This document shows, piece by piece, positions 50,372 to 63,548 of a stretch of 64,000 bases of DNA; position 1 is the stretch's first letter, and each line of letters begins with the position of its first letter. Source of the DNA: Lichenostomus cassidix (taxonomy: Eukaryota > Chordata > Aves > Passeriformes > Meliphagidae); contig CM039184.1 in assembly GCA_008360975.2 (NCBI GenBank), forward strand, positions 30,987,797-31,051,796. The letters are read 5' to 3'. The notes beneath the pieces are model-generated. The model was not told the origin of the DNA and ran no database searches. It saw only the letters and a program-made list of their open reading frames with translations. The position numbers and the translations under genes were made by a program.

Positions 50372-52882
50372 GGAAAATAGAATCTTCATCATATATGGAA
50401 ATAAAATGAATGTGTTTTATCACACAGATAAAACTACATTCTATTTTACCACCTTTCATAGTTTGGTAAAATTGATCAGTTCTTTTTCAGGAAAAAAAAA
50501 AGCTGATAAGGTTGAGCTGCTCTCACTTCAATCTAGAAAATTTTTGCTTGTGCTTCTCATGTGTCAGAAATCATCTTTAACAAGATTAGTGTTAATGCCT
50601 CCTTACTTAATAGCAGCAATTGGATTTTAGCTCCTGAATGTGGATTTCCATTCTGTGTGTATCTATACTTGAGGCTACATGATATTTTCAGTGCAAAGCC
50701 TCTGTTTAGAATGATTTGACTGAAACAAGTGTGGGCCCATTCTCAGAACCTACATGGCTTTACTTCTGCCTTAGACTGTTGTTTGCTTTTTGGTTTAGTT
50801 TAAAAAAAAAAAAAAAACCTTTAAAAGTGAATAGTCATCTGTGGAGTGAATTAAAAAAGGATAGACTTTCTCGTAGTATCTTACTGCCTGTAAACTTTGT
50901 GGCTGCTTCAGTGCATCTGTGAAGCATTAGTCATGCTCTGTCTGAGTGTTGCTGAGCTGGTTATTCTGTGTATAATGCATGAAATATTCAGTGTAAATTG
51001 GCACAAGCTCATAAAGGAAAAATCAGTTTGGCCGAAATAAGGTGCTGTTCTTTAGTGGCATAGAGCTTACAAGTAGTAGTTTGTAACTCCTTGGTTTGTG
51101 ATAGTCTGTGTTTCTTTAGACTCAGTATGTAAACTGAGATGTGGGGTTTTACAAGTGTGTATTGAAGTCTTTATTTTGCTAAAGGCAAAACATCACAGCT
51201 TACAGAGGTATATTTAATGAGATGCAGGTAGGCCTGTAAGAATAACGCTGGAGCACCTGTGGATAGCCCTGAACAGAAAGATGGTGTGTGCTGTTTTACT
51301 CTGTGTGAATCTGTCCAAATTTGAATTAGTTAACAGGCTTATGAAATTTGCTGCTGGTGCATTCTCAGCCAGGCTTTCTACAGCCAGCTGCTGAAATTGC
51401 TGCAAAAGGGCTCTCTGCCTTTAGTAGCCTTTCTTATCCCATTCAGCTTGAGATTCACGTGAGGTGACAGTCCATTTATCCAGTGCTGGAAAGAAAGGAG
51501 CAGTGGGCACAGTGCCATCAATGACCCCAATTTCCCCCCTAGTTACAAGCATGGAATGATTTTATCCTCACACTCTGCTGTGGACCATTGTGAGATGTGT
51601 TTAGGGCAGACAAGTATTCCTTCTGGATTTTATTTGAGGGAGTTGGCTGAAAATGTGAATGAGATGAGGGCTGGAAATGAAACCATGCCTAATGTTGCTG
51701 AGTCAAATCTCATCTGCAGCCATGACTCCCTGAAAAAATAAGCGTGAGAGTTTTTTCTAGCTTTTTTTTTGGTGTGCTATTTTGAAAAAAGGATAAGAGC
51801 CTACTGATTAAGTAGCAAATCATAGAAAATTTTCTTCCTGCCCCTGTCTTTTAAAACTAATAGTGCAAAGCATTGGCAAAGTGGCCTTTTTTCCCTGATA
51901 CCATTTGGATTTGCATTGTCTGATGAGAGTCTAAAATTCCTGGATTGAAAATTTATGTTCAGATAGTTTTGTTTTATGAAATAAATTTGCCTTTTCGTTT
52001 CTTTTGCTGCAAAATTACATTACAAAACTGTTGTGTATTGTTTCACTACATTTTGGAAGGATTAAAAAAAACCCCCATGAATCTTTTCTGCCCGAATTTG
52101 ATGCAAAATCCTAGTTGTTTTCCTCTGTTCAGTGTGTGTGGCTATTGAAACGATGTGGAAGTTCATAAGATGACAAGCAGTGTTTTCTGGTTGTTAGCAC
52201 AGTAGATGAGAATTCAAAAAAGTTGATTCAGTTTTAACACTTCATTACAGAAGTCCAGTATAATTTGGGATGAGGCTTAATGTTAAAAACCAGCGTAATA
52301 CCATTGCTTCTCTGCATGTTTGTTTATATTTTATGTTGTGAAATACATGTTGCTGCATGTCCATCCATGGACCACACTCCATATGATCATGAAATACCTC
52401 ATGTGTGCTTGCTTTTCAATTGTGTGGACTTGGCAGTATTGGGATGTAGCTTGATATAATGTATTTATATTAGTGCATTGTGTTTTACATAGTAAATTGA
52501 TGCCACTGTCATAACGTACTTAGTTGTCTTATGGAATTTCAGTTGTTTTAAATTAGTTGAATAAGTAGAAATGGTTGTCAGATACTCAGTCTATAAGAAA
52601 TCTGTTGAAAGGAACACTGTCAATCTTTCAAGCCTGTAAATAGCTGCAGCTTTTAATGTTCCTGATGATTTTTAGAAATATCTAGAACTTCCATTCTGAT
52701 ACAAGATCACTTAATAAAACAAAAAACAAACAACAGACTCAATCATGAGTATTCACATTAACAGCAAGAAAAGCGTGCTTTTAGGAAGAAATGTTTGGGG
52801 TGCAGGATTCTCAAGGGTTTTGTCTTAAGAGGCTCATATGAGTTATGGTAGATGGACCTATTTATATATAATTTCTAAATCT

Positions 52883-52900
52883 TATATATATATATATAAA
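52883..52900. repeat. (TA)n short microsatellite
   Basis: A short run of about nine TA units inside a wider AT-only stretch. Confidence 0.85.
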
Positions 52901-54559
52901 TTTTGGAACTTTATGGTAACTGATTTTTCTCCAGATAGAGGAAAAATGTGAAGAGCAAGGAGGAAGGAAGCTGAGAAGGTTCTGCAATGTGCCTTATGCA
53001 AAATGAAAGCAAAAAGGTTGCTTGACTTAAATAAAAACTGAATTGGGCTCACTCTGGGCTTGGTTATGACACAAAGTAATTTAAGTAATGTCAGCAGAAA
53101 AACATAATTGTGTACACACCTAAATTTGCAGAGTGTTGCTAATGGGAAGTAGCATGGTATGCAAAGTTTTAAACATGTTTGCATAAATAATGCGTGCTTC
53201 TTTGCCCAAACAAATTTGTCTCTATTAATAACAAAACAGTATAAAATAATTTATTCAGCATTTCTAGTGTTCATATTGAAAATAAAAGATACTGTATTGA
53301 TTGTCCCATTAATAAAAAAAAAGGGGCTAGTTCTTAACATTGCCAAGTGCAAGTGTCCTTTTACTAGGAAGGATATTTGTTGTTGCTTTTCTTCATCTAC
53401 AAAATTCAGTGTGTAATTTCAAAGGCAACTGCTTTTATGATTCTGTGATGGTGATGATCTGCTCATGATTTCAAATTAGATTGATGTGTACATCACACTG
53501 GGAAGTAATACAAAATACTAAATAGATATTCATAGTCTGTATATTTGAACACATCCAGTAGCATTAATTCCTGAAGAGTGTGACTGTGGTATACATATTA
53601 GGTGTGTTTTTGAAGTGAGACACAACAAAAATTGTGGGATAATTTTCCCTGAAATGTGAAATTCTTGAGATGATTTGGGCAAGCTCATGGTAACCATTTT
53701 TTTTTTTAATGGAAGTTGGGTGTTTCTTTATGGGAACATCCACTGGTAACGTTATAATGGCAAAAAGTAGTTCCCATCCCTCTGTTCTGGGAAAACACCA
53801 CCTTTTTAGCCACACAGCTTCCTTCCTTCATCTGTGTTGTAAGACATTCTTACTGTTTCGAGTTATGTTGTGTATTATTGTTACTATATAGGCAATGCTA
53901 TCATTGAATTTTGTTTAGCACCTGAAGCACAGCAAAATCTTTAGTTCATCATTCTTTTAGTAATGACTACTGGCAAGCTAATGCAAAATTAATGACATGC
54001 AGTGTGTTATTTACTCAACTTGCAGCTTCTGTCAGAGGTTGTCTATTTTTATAAATTACATCATCCCTACTGCAGAACTCTCATATCCATTGGGATTTAC
54101 TGTTCTTCCATTCCCTTTGGAAGGGCTCACATTGATGTCATGACTGGATTTGTAATTGTGATTAGATTTGGAAACTCAAAGAGAAACATTGAAGCTATGC
54201 AGTATTTTCTGCAACTGAAGTGTCAGTAATATTCTGAGGGGTGGGTTTTTTACATATTGGCAGTAGGTCCTGTCTACAGCTTGTAGAGTTGCCAGTACTT
54301 TATAACCACACATCTGTGAAACTGTGGTTAATAATAGCATAGATTTTCCAGAGTAGTGTGATTCTATTGCTGTTACTGACTTGTGATGTGCTCTTTTATA
54401 TTATATAAAATATTTTCTGAGATGTAAGGTATAGAACTAAATGTGAGGTATGTCATCAAAGCAGAAAGTTGTTCATACAGCAGAAAAAATTGACTTTTCA
54501 TAACTCTTTTCTAAATTGATCATTGCATAATGTAACTAAATAGAAATATTCAGTTTCCA

Positions 54560-54615
54560 CCAGTTGGACTCCATGATCCTTGTGGGTCCCTTCCAACTCA
54601 GCATATTCTGTGATT
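54560..54615 (+). mobile_element. CR1 LINE, 3' tip
   Basis: This is the last few dozen bases of a CR1 in sense orientation: agttggactccatgatcctt, then gtgggtcccttccaactcag and a degraded terminal repeat (catattctgtgatt). It is heavily 5'-truncated. Confidence 0.87.
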
Positions 54616-55167
54616 AGAGCTGAGGAAAATTTAAAAAGCAAATATATTAATGTGTTCTTCAATATTTTTAAAAAGGATATCCTCATTAACATAAGGTTCA
54701 TCAGTTAGAAACACTGTTTGTATATAAGGTACATATGGAGAAATGGGATCTGCCATATTCTATCTGTAGAATGCCAATACGGATCCTTTCAATGCTGGCA
54801 TTTCTGTACAGATGTGACAGTAGTAGTGGAGTTATTTGCCCATTAAAGGATGGAAAGAAGCTGTCAATTCATTTTTTTTCCCAAGCATTTGAGCCCCTGT
54901 TATGTGACCTGAGCTTGACATAGTGACTTAAAGATAAAATTATTAGTATGACTTGGTGTCAGTCTTTCCAAAAAAGGTTCAGTTTCTGAGTACTTCTAAT
55001 AAGGCCTTGTATTTGACTTAACTAATTTCACATTATCATTTTGCTGAGTGAATTTCAAAGCTCTAAAAAATTAACAAAATTAGTATTTAAAATATCTTAA
55101 GCAATTAAGACAGTATGTATAGAATTGAAACATGGGGAAAATGTAATGTTCTAAGTTCCAGGAAGAC

Positions 55168-55302
55168 CAGTGGCATTCTGGCTGGGATAAGCAGTCATTG
55201 TCACCCTGTACTCAGACCGGGTGAATCCACTCCTTGAATCCTGTGTAAAGTTTTGGGTCTCTCACTACAAAAAGGACATTGAGGCACTGAAGTGTGTCCA
55301 GT
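55168..55302 (+). mobile_element. CR1 LINE, internal fragment without the usual 3' end
   Basis: Sense-strand CR1 internal sequence: gtcaccctgtactcagac, then ccttgaatcctgtgtaaagt, tttgggtctctcactacaaa and aaggacattgaggcactgaa. In typical copies this lies several hundred bases upstream of the CR1 3' end, yet similarity stops near 55302. The copy has therefore lost its 3' part, or is the remnant of a larger, partly deleted insertion. An internal piece around 55190-55200 is also missing. Confidence 0.82.
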
Positions 55303-58300
55303 GTGTGATGAGTAAACCCTTGATGGGTGGATGTGTGTTTTACAGTGCCCAGGCTACAGTCTGCTGAGTGTAAATGCCATTATCCATGCTTACATCCTTC
55401 ACTGGGTGACACTTCAGGAGAGCTAGCAAGTCTTAAGCAAAGCAAGGTAGTTACCTGGAATTTACAAGGTTTGTGTGTAAATTCTTTCCCTGTCCTTCAT
55501 CACCCTCTTGTGCAGTCATGCTCTTTAAACACTTTTTAAATTCCTCATATTTACACTTTTCTGATGGAAAGATTTCATTAATTTTTTTATGATTTTTTTT
55601 TTAAATGTAAGGTCTAGTTAAAGTGTGAGTATTCTGTTGTATGAGTAATGGGTATTGGGAGCTAGGCTTTAGGTTTGAGTGGTTAGCCTTAATTGTATTT
55701 GAACTTTCAGACAGTAAAGTTTTGACATGCATCTGAAACAGGTGTTGTGTGTTGTTGATGTGGCTGGCAGAAAACCTACACAGATTGTGTTCTCACTCTG
55801 TTTTGCATTATTTTATATGCGTGTGTGCATGTGCTAAGATGTAAAATATTTTACTTTTCCTTCCTTTTACTTCTAAATTATGTATTACTCTTGAACACTG
55901 TAATTAGCTGAATGTAAAGGCCTGCAGCTAACTGGTTTTAAAGTCTTCAAATGATCTGTGGTGCACAAAAGACCACTTCAACAATTTTGACACCAGTCTT
56001 GGAATACAAAACAATGTAGAACTAAATTATAAGGGAAAATCAGCCAGGTAGGTGCACTTCTATGTATTTTTATTTAACACTTCTATATCTAGGTAGCTGA
56101 TATTTTAATTGCAAGGAAAAAATGTAGTGTTGCATTTGCAAAATGGGACATCCATTAACTGATGGTAGTTGGCTTCCTGATTTATTTGATTGGGAAAGAA
56201 GAGAGGGAAAGGGCATTTCTTAGACTTTTATATTAAGTTCTCTTTATTTGGAGGATACATTGTCATGGTTTGACTTTTTTCCTATTTTGCATGGGGTTTG
56301 TTACTGATAAAAGATCTGCATAAATTGTTTCTGTACATTTGCTAGAGGCAGGGCACAAAGCTCTCAAGATATGTTAGTGCATGGTGCATTACACAAGAGA
56401 GGATATGCAGGGGCACAAGGAGAGAGTTCTCCCAAAAGAAAATAATCTTACAGTGGTAAACTCTTCAGTGTTGATTTTAATTGAGAACCCCTAGAGTAGG
56501 CTCTTCAGAGAGTCTCCTGGCATGAGACTGTGACTGGAGACAAAACAAGAGTTATTTCCTTCCAACAGACAGCTGAAGTGAACGAAAATTGTCTGTAACA
56601 GCAACCAGCTTTTTCCAAGTTAAACTTCCTCAAAACTCCAGAGATAAGTAGTAAGTTACCCTGGGAGATGTCCAGGTACACATTAAAAAAGATGAACAGG
56701 CAGTCTGGTGATGTTCTGCTGGTCCCATCTACATCTCCACCTTGAACAGAATTTCAGATTCTCCCTTAAAGCTTCCAAGTAAATTCAAGGAAAACTATTA
56801 GAAAGCATATTGTATTAGCTTAGAATGAAAATACTACCCCTCCACTACTGCTTAAGTCACCCAATGAATAAACAAACAACAAAAAATGACAGAAAAACAG
56901 ATAGCATTTAGACGAGACTGAAAATCTGGGGTTTGTTTGTTTTGAATCTATTAATATTTCATATTGAGACATTAAATAATTGTTCCCCTGCCTTGGTTGG
57001 TCTCAGATATGTTCAGTTCTGTTCCACAACAATGATTCTTGTAATACAAAAATATCAGCATATTTTAGGTAACAAATTTCAGTGCAGCTACTAATGACCA
57101 TAACAATATAGAATTTGGACAGTTGATTGACCTCAGAAAAATCCCTGAGTCTTACTTTTTACCTTTGAACAGTGCAGCAGTAGGATACACATGAAAGAGG
57201 TATGCAGTTATCCACCTTCAGTAAAGTTTTTCTACATTGTTACACAGCAAAGAATGTGAAATTTTAGGGTTGCCTCACATAAGTGAAGAACTTGTGTCCC
57301 TGGATTCCTGCTGCAAAATTGGTATGGACACAATGGTATGTGGGAGTTTTTGTGGGTATTTTTGTTTGTTTGTTTTTCTTCCAAGATAGTGGGGTTGATT
57401 TTTATCTCAGTGGTGAACCCTGTCCCCAGCAGGTATGGATGTCAAAGGGCTGTTTAGATCTGGTAAAGAGAACTTCCTACTCCTGTATGCTTGAGATTAT
57501 GATTTTTGACCTCAAAAGTGTGTTGGCTGTTTTGCTTTCATGCTTTTTTTCCCCAGTATAAAAACAGAAAGCACTTTCTCACGTACTCCAGTGTAATTAA
57601 CATGCCATTGTTAAATCTGGTCATTACATCAATGTGAGAAAATTTTGTCAACATTGGGAAAAACTTCCATCTATCCTGACCTAATGCATTTTTTCCACTT
57701 CTGAAGTACTGAAACCATTAAGGAAATGAAACCTATCTGTGACCATTCTGCCAACTGATGTCATTAGTATTGCAAATTTTATGCCTAATTTTTAGCATTT
57801 AATAATATGAGGTAAAGCTTTAAAGCTGTGTTAATAAGCATTAAACTTTAGGTTTGTGTAAGTAAGAACACTTTGCTTTGTGTAAAAATCACAGGTAAAT
57901 CAGTTAAACATCACATAAAGTGACTTCACAAACATACATATTGTGTATGATTTTGACCTAGCAGGAACACAAATGATTTTTTTTTTCCCCTTAAAAACAT
58001 AGTTAGATGTAAAGCATGAATAATTATGGAGTCCAGAGAAAAGTTTCTGTGCTCTGGTGCTGTGGTGAGCCTTTGCTCGAGTCGGTTTTATAATTTAGAT
58101 ATTCTGGAAATAGGACATCTTGTCACATTTTGGATGAGTGTCCATCAGTTACAGGTTTTCTTCATGTCTGCTCTAACATAATTGTTGATTGTAAGAGAAC
58201 TCGATGGCAGGTATTTTAGATTAATACCATGACTTGCTCCTGTTTTAAGATGGATGGCATGCAAATAGGTAGTTTGCTGTACTGAAAGCAGAGCTGTGCA

Positions 58301-61300
58301 CAGAAGGTGACAAATGAGTCTGCTGTCAGAGGGAAGATTGGCAGTCCACAGCACATCCACCCAGCTGAGGCACCAGCCCGACTGCTCTGGGCTTGTCATT
58401 ATTTTAAAGATCTGGGTTATAGATTCATCTGCAGTAGCAGTTCAGCAGAAGGGCATTCGTTCAAATGGTCTGTAACATTAGTAAATGTGTTATCAAAACA
58501 GCACACACCACTCCATTGTAACTCTTGCTTTCGTGTCACCAGTACTGCAGTGAACATCCTTATAGTGATGGCAATGCCACAGCTTTATGAATTAAAAAAA
58601 AAATAACCTGGCAAATACTGTTTCTTCATCCGTGTGCTTTGGCCAAAGTGGTATTTTAGTACCTTGGAGAACATATTTGGTAATTTTCTTTTCTTCAACA
58701 GTTATGTTTAAAGTTCTCAAAGTTTTTGAGAAAATATTTATAAGGATAGGTGTGCCTAGACCATGCCATGTCTGCTTTATGCTGATGAATAGAAACTCAT
58801 TTGCATGAAATTAGGTCATATGACCAGAATTTTAAATTGTTGGCAGTAAATTTGTCTGAATACTTTAGAATAAGACTTATGTACTGTATGGGACATTTAA
58901 ATGTATTGTAGCATTTTGAGTGAATTATTGTTCTGGGTTTTTTGTGGTTGCAGTTGGTGTTTTTTAAATCTGATGGGAGCATTGTTACTTAGTATTCTCT
59001 CATAAGGTTAGTGGGAGGCAGAGAACACCAGCATTACAAAATCAGAAGCACACTGCGGGGAGCTTAACAATTTTGTTGTGTCCAATAGCCATGAGCTTAA
59101 ATTAAGTTTTAAACTTCCACTTCTTTCCAAGTGAGAAGGGCAGGGGAAAGAGAAGATAGCTCTTCCTTATTTTCCTTAAAATTAGGTACTCCATTCTTGC
59201 ACTCCTCATTTTAGCTGTCTGTTATTCCACCTACACAGCTGTGTAGTATCTGTGTCATTGTCCCTTCACTGTGGATGTGTTTTCTAGCTACTGGAATCAT
59301 GCAGTGGCAGTAAATTTGGTGACCTTAGAGTGTTCTGTTGGTTTTGCATAGGTATTTGAACATGAAGGAAATGATTCTTTACATTGTGTTTAAAGGGAAG
59401 GGGAAAATGTGCTGATGATAATTTCTGGTTTTGAGGTACTTTGGGAAAAGAATGGTCTCTGTGTATGTAATCTGAATAAAAATTTCAGTACTTCTCTAAA
59501 TAGTTGTGAGTTAAAATGACTCCTTGAAACTGAAGAATTGAAAATGCTTTTGTTGCAGCATTTGTCATTAACCTAGAAAGGTTTAATACTCCAAGCATTG
59601 TTGGCACTGCTTAGGAGAATAATATCCATGCAAGATTGTGTTCTAGAATGTAAAATAGTTGAGAGGCATTACAGTCAGATGATACATGCTGCTGAGATCT
59701 CTACAAATTTCTACCTAGAATTCAGTATTGTTTATGAATCCCTAATTTTATGAGGTAGTCCAAGGATGTCCATACATCTGTAGTTGCTTTTGATATGTTT
59801 TGTTCAGTTTCTTTTCTGTGAATCAAAAAGAGACACTAGATTTTGTTATAAATACAGTATTTTGAAAGCAGTCTGGGATAGTTCATCATGTACAATTATT
59901 GCATGTCAGGTTTATTAACATCTCACTTTAATAGCCTAAAAGTGTTTGTAAAACTATCTTGCTTTTTTTTTTTTTTCCCAAACTTCTCAGTCTAAGCAAG
60001 GAGTTCTTACACGGGTCTTGAAAAACGTATGAACAGAGTTGCACGTAGGTTTTCTATGATGTATTTATACTCGTTTATGATAGAAACTTCCCACAATATG
60101 TTGTTCTCATGTTTTACACTGATTTAAATTCCATTCATTTTTCGCTGTAGCCAACAATTCACTGCTTTAATTATTTTTTATGAGATATAAATTATAGTAA
60201 TCATTTTTTGAGCTGAAAATGAACAGTACATATGATCACACTGTACCTGGAAATAGTGGCAGTTGAGGAGGAAGGAGTAGGGAAATGGAATCAACCATTT
60301 ATTTCTTAAAACTGTTTTGACTCACAAATTGTCTGTGAGTGGTGTTTTCTTCACCTAGTTACATAAATGTCACTTCTCCCATTTTGAATGTAAAGAGGCT
60401 TATTTTTCTGTTTTGGAAACCACAGAGGTTTTGTCAGTCTGATTAATGTGAACAGCAATTAAACTTTGTTAGGTTGATAAAAATTTTTGCATTCATGTAC
60501 AAAGTACTGGCTTAATTTACTAACTGGTGAGGTGAATTGTGTAGTAGTGACCAGCATAAGTAGTAACAAAGTGTATCCTGGCATTGTTATGTGAAGGTTT
60601 CATTTTTCAGTACTGTTTTGATGGCTTTAATCGTTTTCATGTTACTCTTGAAGGCTTATGCCACAGAAACCTGTGCTAGATTTTAGCTGGAAATACCAAC
60701 TGAATGGAGAGAGGATCCATGTAGACAGTTGTGTGTGTGATGGAGTTCAGAAAGTGGTGTGCTGCCTTCCTGTGCTGGGGACATGTTTCTGCTTTGGCAG
60801 GACTTCATTTTTTTCCTGATGAGCATAAAATACCACAGTCAAATTCTGCTCATGGTGTTAAACCTCAAGGCGACCCAATCAGACTGAAGAGGGTTTTAAT
60901 TGCTTTGTCAACAAGTAGTATTTTTAAATTTTGTACTGGAAGGGGTTTGCCTAAGCTTCCTAGAATTCTCAAGTTCTGCTACTTTTGATCAGCACTTCAA
61001 CAGAAAATTGATTGTACTCAGCATTCAACTGTTTCTCAAGGCTTAAGCATAATTTAATGTTTTAAAATCATCTGTTACTTGCACTGGCACATGGCAAAGA
61101 GTTTCAAAATTCTAAACTAATCGTTGTAATTAAGTAACTTAAAGAATAACTTATCTTTTAGAATTTACTAGAAGAGCAAGGGTGCAAGTATCATTAAACT
61201 CTCATAAATGTAAACACACTCAATTTAAAATGTGTTGTGTATGAAACTGCATCCATAAAATAATTGTGCAAAAACAGACAGGATTATTTCAGGATCTTTT

Positions 61301-62151
61301 CTGGCTTTACTAGAATTCATTTCCACTAATTTTTATAGCCTCATTTGCTAGCAATCATTGCCAGGAGTGACGGAAATCAATGTCTAACAAACTAAACTCA
61401 TTATCAGTTGTACATGTTAATTTGGGGGAAGGCAGCTGCAGATTGTATGACACAATATTCTGTAGTATCCAATTTTTTTCCTTGTGTATTTTGCCTGTTG
61501 AACAACTGTTAAGTCTTTTCTTCTATTGTCCTTGTTTTTTTTTAAAAAAACAACTTTGTAGTTATTGTAAGACCAGATGGTCTCTGCATTTAAAGAATGT
61601 GTTTTAAAGATGTGACAGAGAACTGTACTAAAGTTGAAGCCTAATGGAAGTGTGTCATATTCCTGGCTTGGTCAATCCTATGCCAAGTGGTACAAACTTG
61701 TGGCACATAAGAGCTGTACATTGTATGGGGCTGACTATTTATTGCTTGAGCACACTCCCTGTTGCATTTCAGCTCCTCTGCAGCATGATTTTGGTAATAC
61801 AGCATGAGAAGTGGTGTAGCGTAAACAGGAATGACTGGGGAAATTTCTGAGTTTAACATACAATTACATTCTGAGGGGAGAATTAGAAATGCCATATTTA
61901 TGTCAATCTCTTCCACAACCTGTATCCCCATGTGTTTTTAGTGGAACCAGTGTATGCAGCATGCAAGAAGCAGGAGCTGTATTCAGGAAGGCTTGAAATG
62001 GTGTGTTAAAGGTGTCTGGACATGTACCTCCCACACCCCTGGATGGATGGCTGTGGCCTGCGAAGGGGCAAAGCTGCTGAGAGAGCTCATCAAGTGCACT
62101 GTTTGTAAATACGTGATAAAAATGTTTACAGCTCTGCAGCAGCTCTCTTTT

Positions 62152-62176
62152 GGGGGGGGTGGGGGGGGAAGGGAGG
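62152..62176 (+). promoter_or_regulatory. G-quadruplex-type motif (G8-T-G8-AA-G3)
   Basis: Two runs of eight G separated by one T, followed by GGG, give more than the four G-triplets needed for an intramolecular quadruplex on the + strand. It lies in the candidate promoter region. It is possible but unproven that it has a regulatory role. Confidence 0.6.
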
Positions 62177-62479
62177 CGATGTCTCTGCTCCAGCATTATC
62201 TTCTTGAAAAGTCGTGCTCAGTTGAGGATTTGGCGAGGTGAACGTGGGTCCTCATTCCCACCCTGACTTCAGTGGTGTTCTTAGGAGCCAGCAGCAAGCG
62301 GATCCCTCCCCTCTGGGGATGCCTTGATCTTCCGAGGCTGATACCAGACACAGGCAGCAGCTTGCTGGTTTATCTGCATTGTCCATCTCTACCTTAATGA
62401 GTGAAACAGTTAAGTATCGGAGGGGGCAAGCCTCGAGGAACGTGTCTTCCATTTGACTCGAATATTTCGGTGGATAAAG

Positions 62480-62510
62480 GGAGAGGGAGGGAGAGGAGAG
62501 AGAGAGAGAA
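62480..62510. repeat. GA-rich purine tract
   Basis: A polypurine stretch with a terminal (GA)n run, typical of GAGA-like or triplex-forming elements near vertebrate promoters. It lies about 1 kb upstream of the alternative start codon. Confidence 0.8.
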
Positions 62511-63016
62511 ATCCACTTACATCACTCGAACTGCATTGAGTGTGTGCCTGTGTGCAGGTTAAGAGACAGACTTCAGTGTCTTTGCTTTCTGCAGGAAGCA
62601 GCAATGCCGTTTGTATCCTAAGAGGAATTTTTTATTTAGAAAAGGAAGCATTCTTTCTACCCAGGAAATGGCTTTCCTTGTGCGTTGCTATGCCAACTGC
62701 CTGCAGCCATGGTCTTCCAAAGTAAGCACAATAACGTAATTATATTGGCGTATTGCATTCAGACTCATGATTCTCTGGGTTTTTGTGTGTGTAACTGTGT
62801 TGTATTTTTGTTGCTGACTCTTTGGGCGGTAGGAGTGCTTGTCTTGATTGTGAGGAGCAGGCATCATAAAATTAAATGTCCATCAATGTCATGCTGCTGA
62901 GACTAATTGTGCAAACTTGGTTAGCTGAGTGGAACAGAGATCACTGGTCACTACTCTGTCAGCATCATTAGCAGCCAGGGGAGGAGGTCCCTATTCGTGT
63001 GCGCTGCCCTGATTTT

Positions 63017-63050
63017 GGGGGAGTGGAGGGTAGTGCTGGCGGGAGGGGGG
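63017..63050 (+). promoter_or_regulatory. Second G-quadruplex-type motif
   Basis: Four G-runs (GGGGG, GGG, GGG, GGGGGG at 63017-63021, 63028-63030, 63041-63043 and 63045-63050), with loops of 6, 10 and 1 nt, lie about 0.5 kb upstream of the alternative initiator ATG. Confidence 0.5.
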
Positions 63051-63548
63051 AGGCTGCATTTGTGAGTGTGTGATTGCAAATGAAACAGGAGTATTAACAA
63101 TGCTTGGCTGAGTGCTGGAGGCTGGTTCCTGCACCCTGACTAATATAATACTGTATTAAGCCTTTTTGAGGGAGTCTCTGTGCAGTCAGCCATTTTAGCT
63201 TTTTTTCGTCCTTTTTTTTTTTTTTCCCTTTCCCATTCCTCAGGCTCAGGGAATGGTTTTGTTCCCTTGAATGGATGCTGGATATGTAGGGTTTCATCAG
63301 GCTCTGTACGTCCTGACATGCTTAGACTTCCAGTGTTACAAAAATGGAGACTAACGCTGTCATTCGGATTGCTGCTCTGCACTACAAGTGCGAGGGGGGT
63401 TTTGAGCTTACCAGTAGTGACACTTTTAGCTCTAGCTTGGTTTCACCCCCTCCGCCTCTTTTTAATTTAATGCTGTAGAGGGTGACTTGCCATCCATAAG
63501 AAATTGGTACATGATGTGTAAATTCAGTTCAGCTTATGTTTCTTCATT

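Larger units (their letters stand above)
48985..63548 (+). other. RAPGEF2: RAPGEF2 intron up to the alternative first coding exon
   Basis: For the long isoform this is the start of an intron running past the window end. Contents seen: an imperfect tandem repeat at 50311-50371, an AT-rich microsatellite at about 52883-52900, a CR1 3' tip at 54560-54615, a CR1 internal fragment at 55168-55302, and a G-rich, promoter-like region from about 62.1 kb. Between these it is AT-rich sequence with no recognised exon on either strand. Confidence 0.82.
62100..63548 (+). promoter_or_regulatory. RAPGEF2: Candidate internal promoter and 5' UTR of the short RAPGEF2 isoform
   Basis: This region immediately precedes the alternative first coding exon and differs from the AT-rich intron around it. 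It has long G-runs (62152-62176), a GA-rich tract (62480-62510), a second G-cluster (63017-63050), scattered CpGs, and an AT-rich TATA-like taatataatac near 63140. An internal promoter or an untranslated leader exon must exist for the short isoform, because its initiator ATG lies deep inside the gene. The boundaries and the start site are guesses; the sequence alone does not locate the transcription start, and the 5' UTR could be spliced from elsewhere. Confidence 0.4.

Noticed and set aside
56264..56800. Possible LTR start (tgtcatggtttgac) near 56264
   Set aside because: The first bases resemble the start of a passerine LTR, but the similarity stops after about 14 nt and no polyadenylation signal, terminal repeat or target-site duplication was found.
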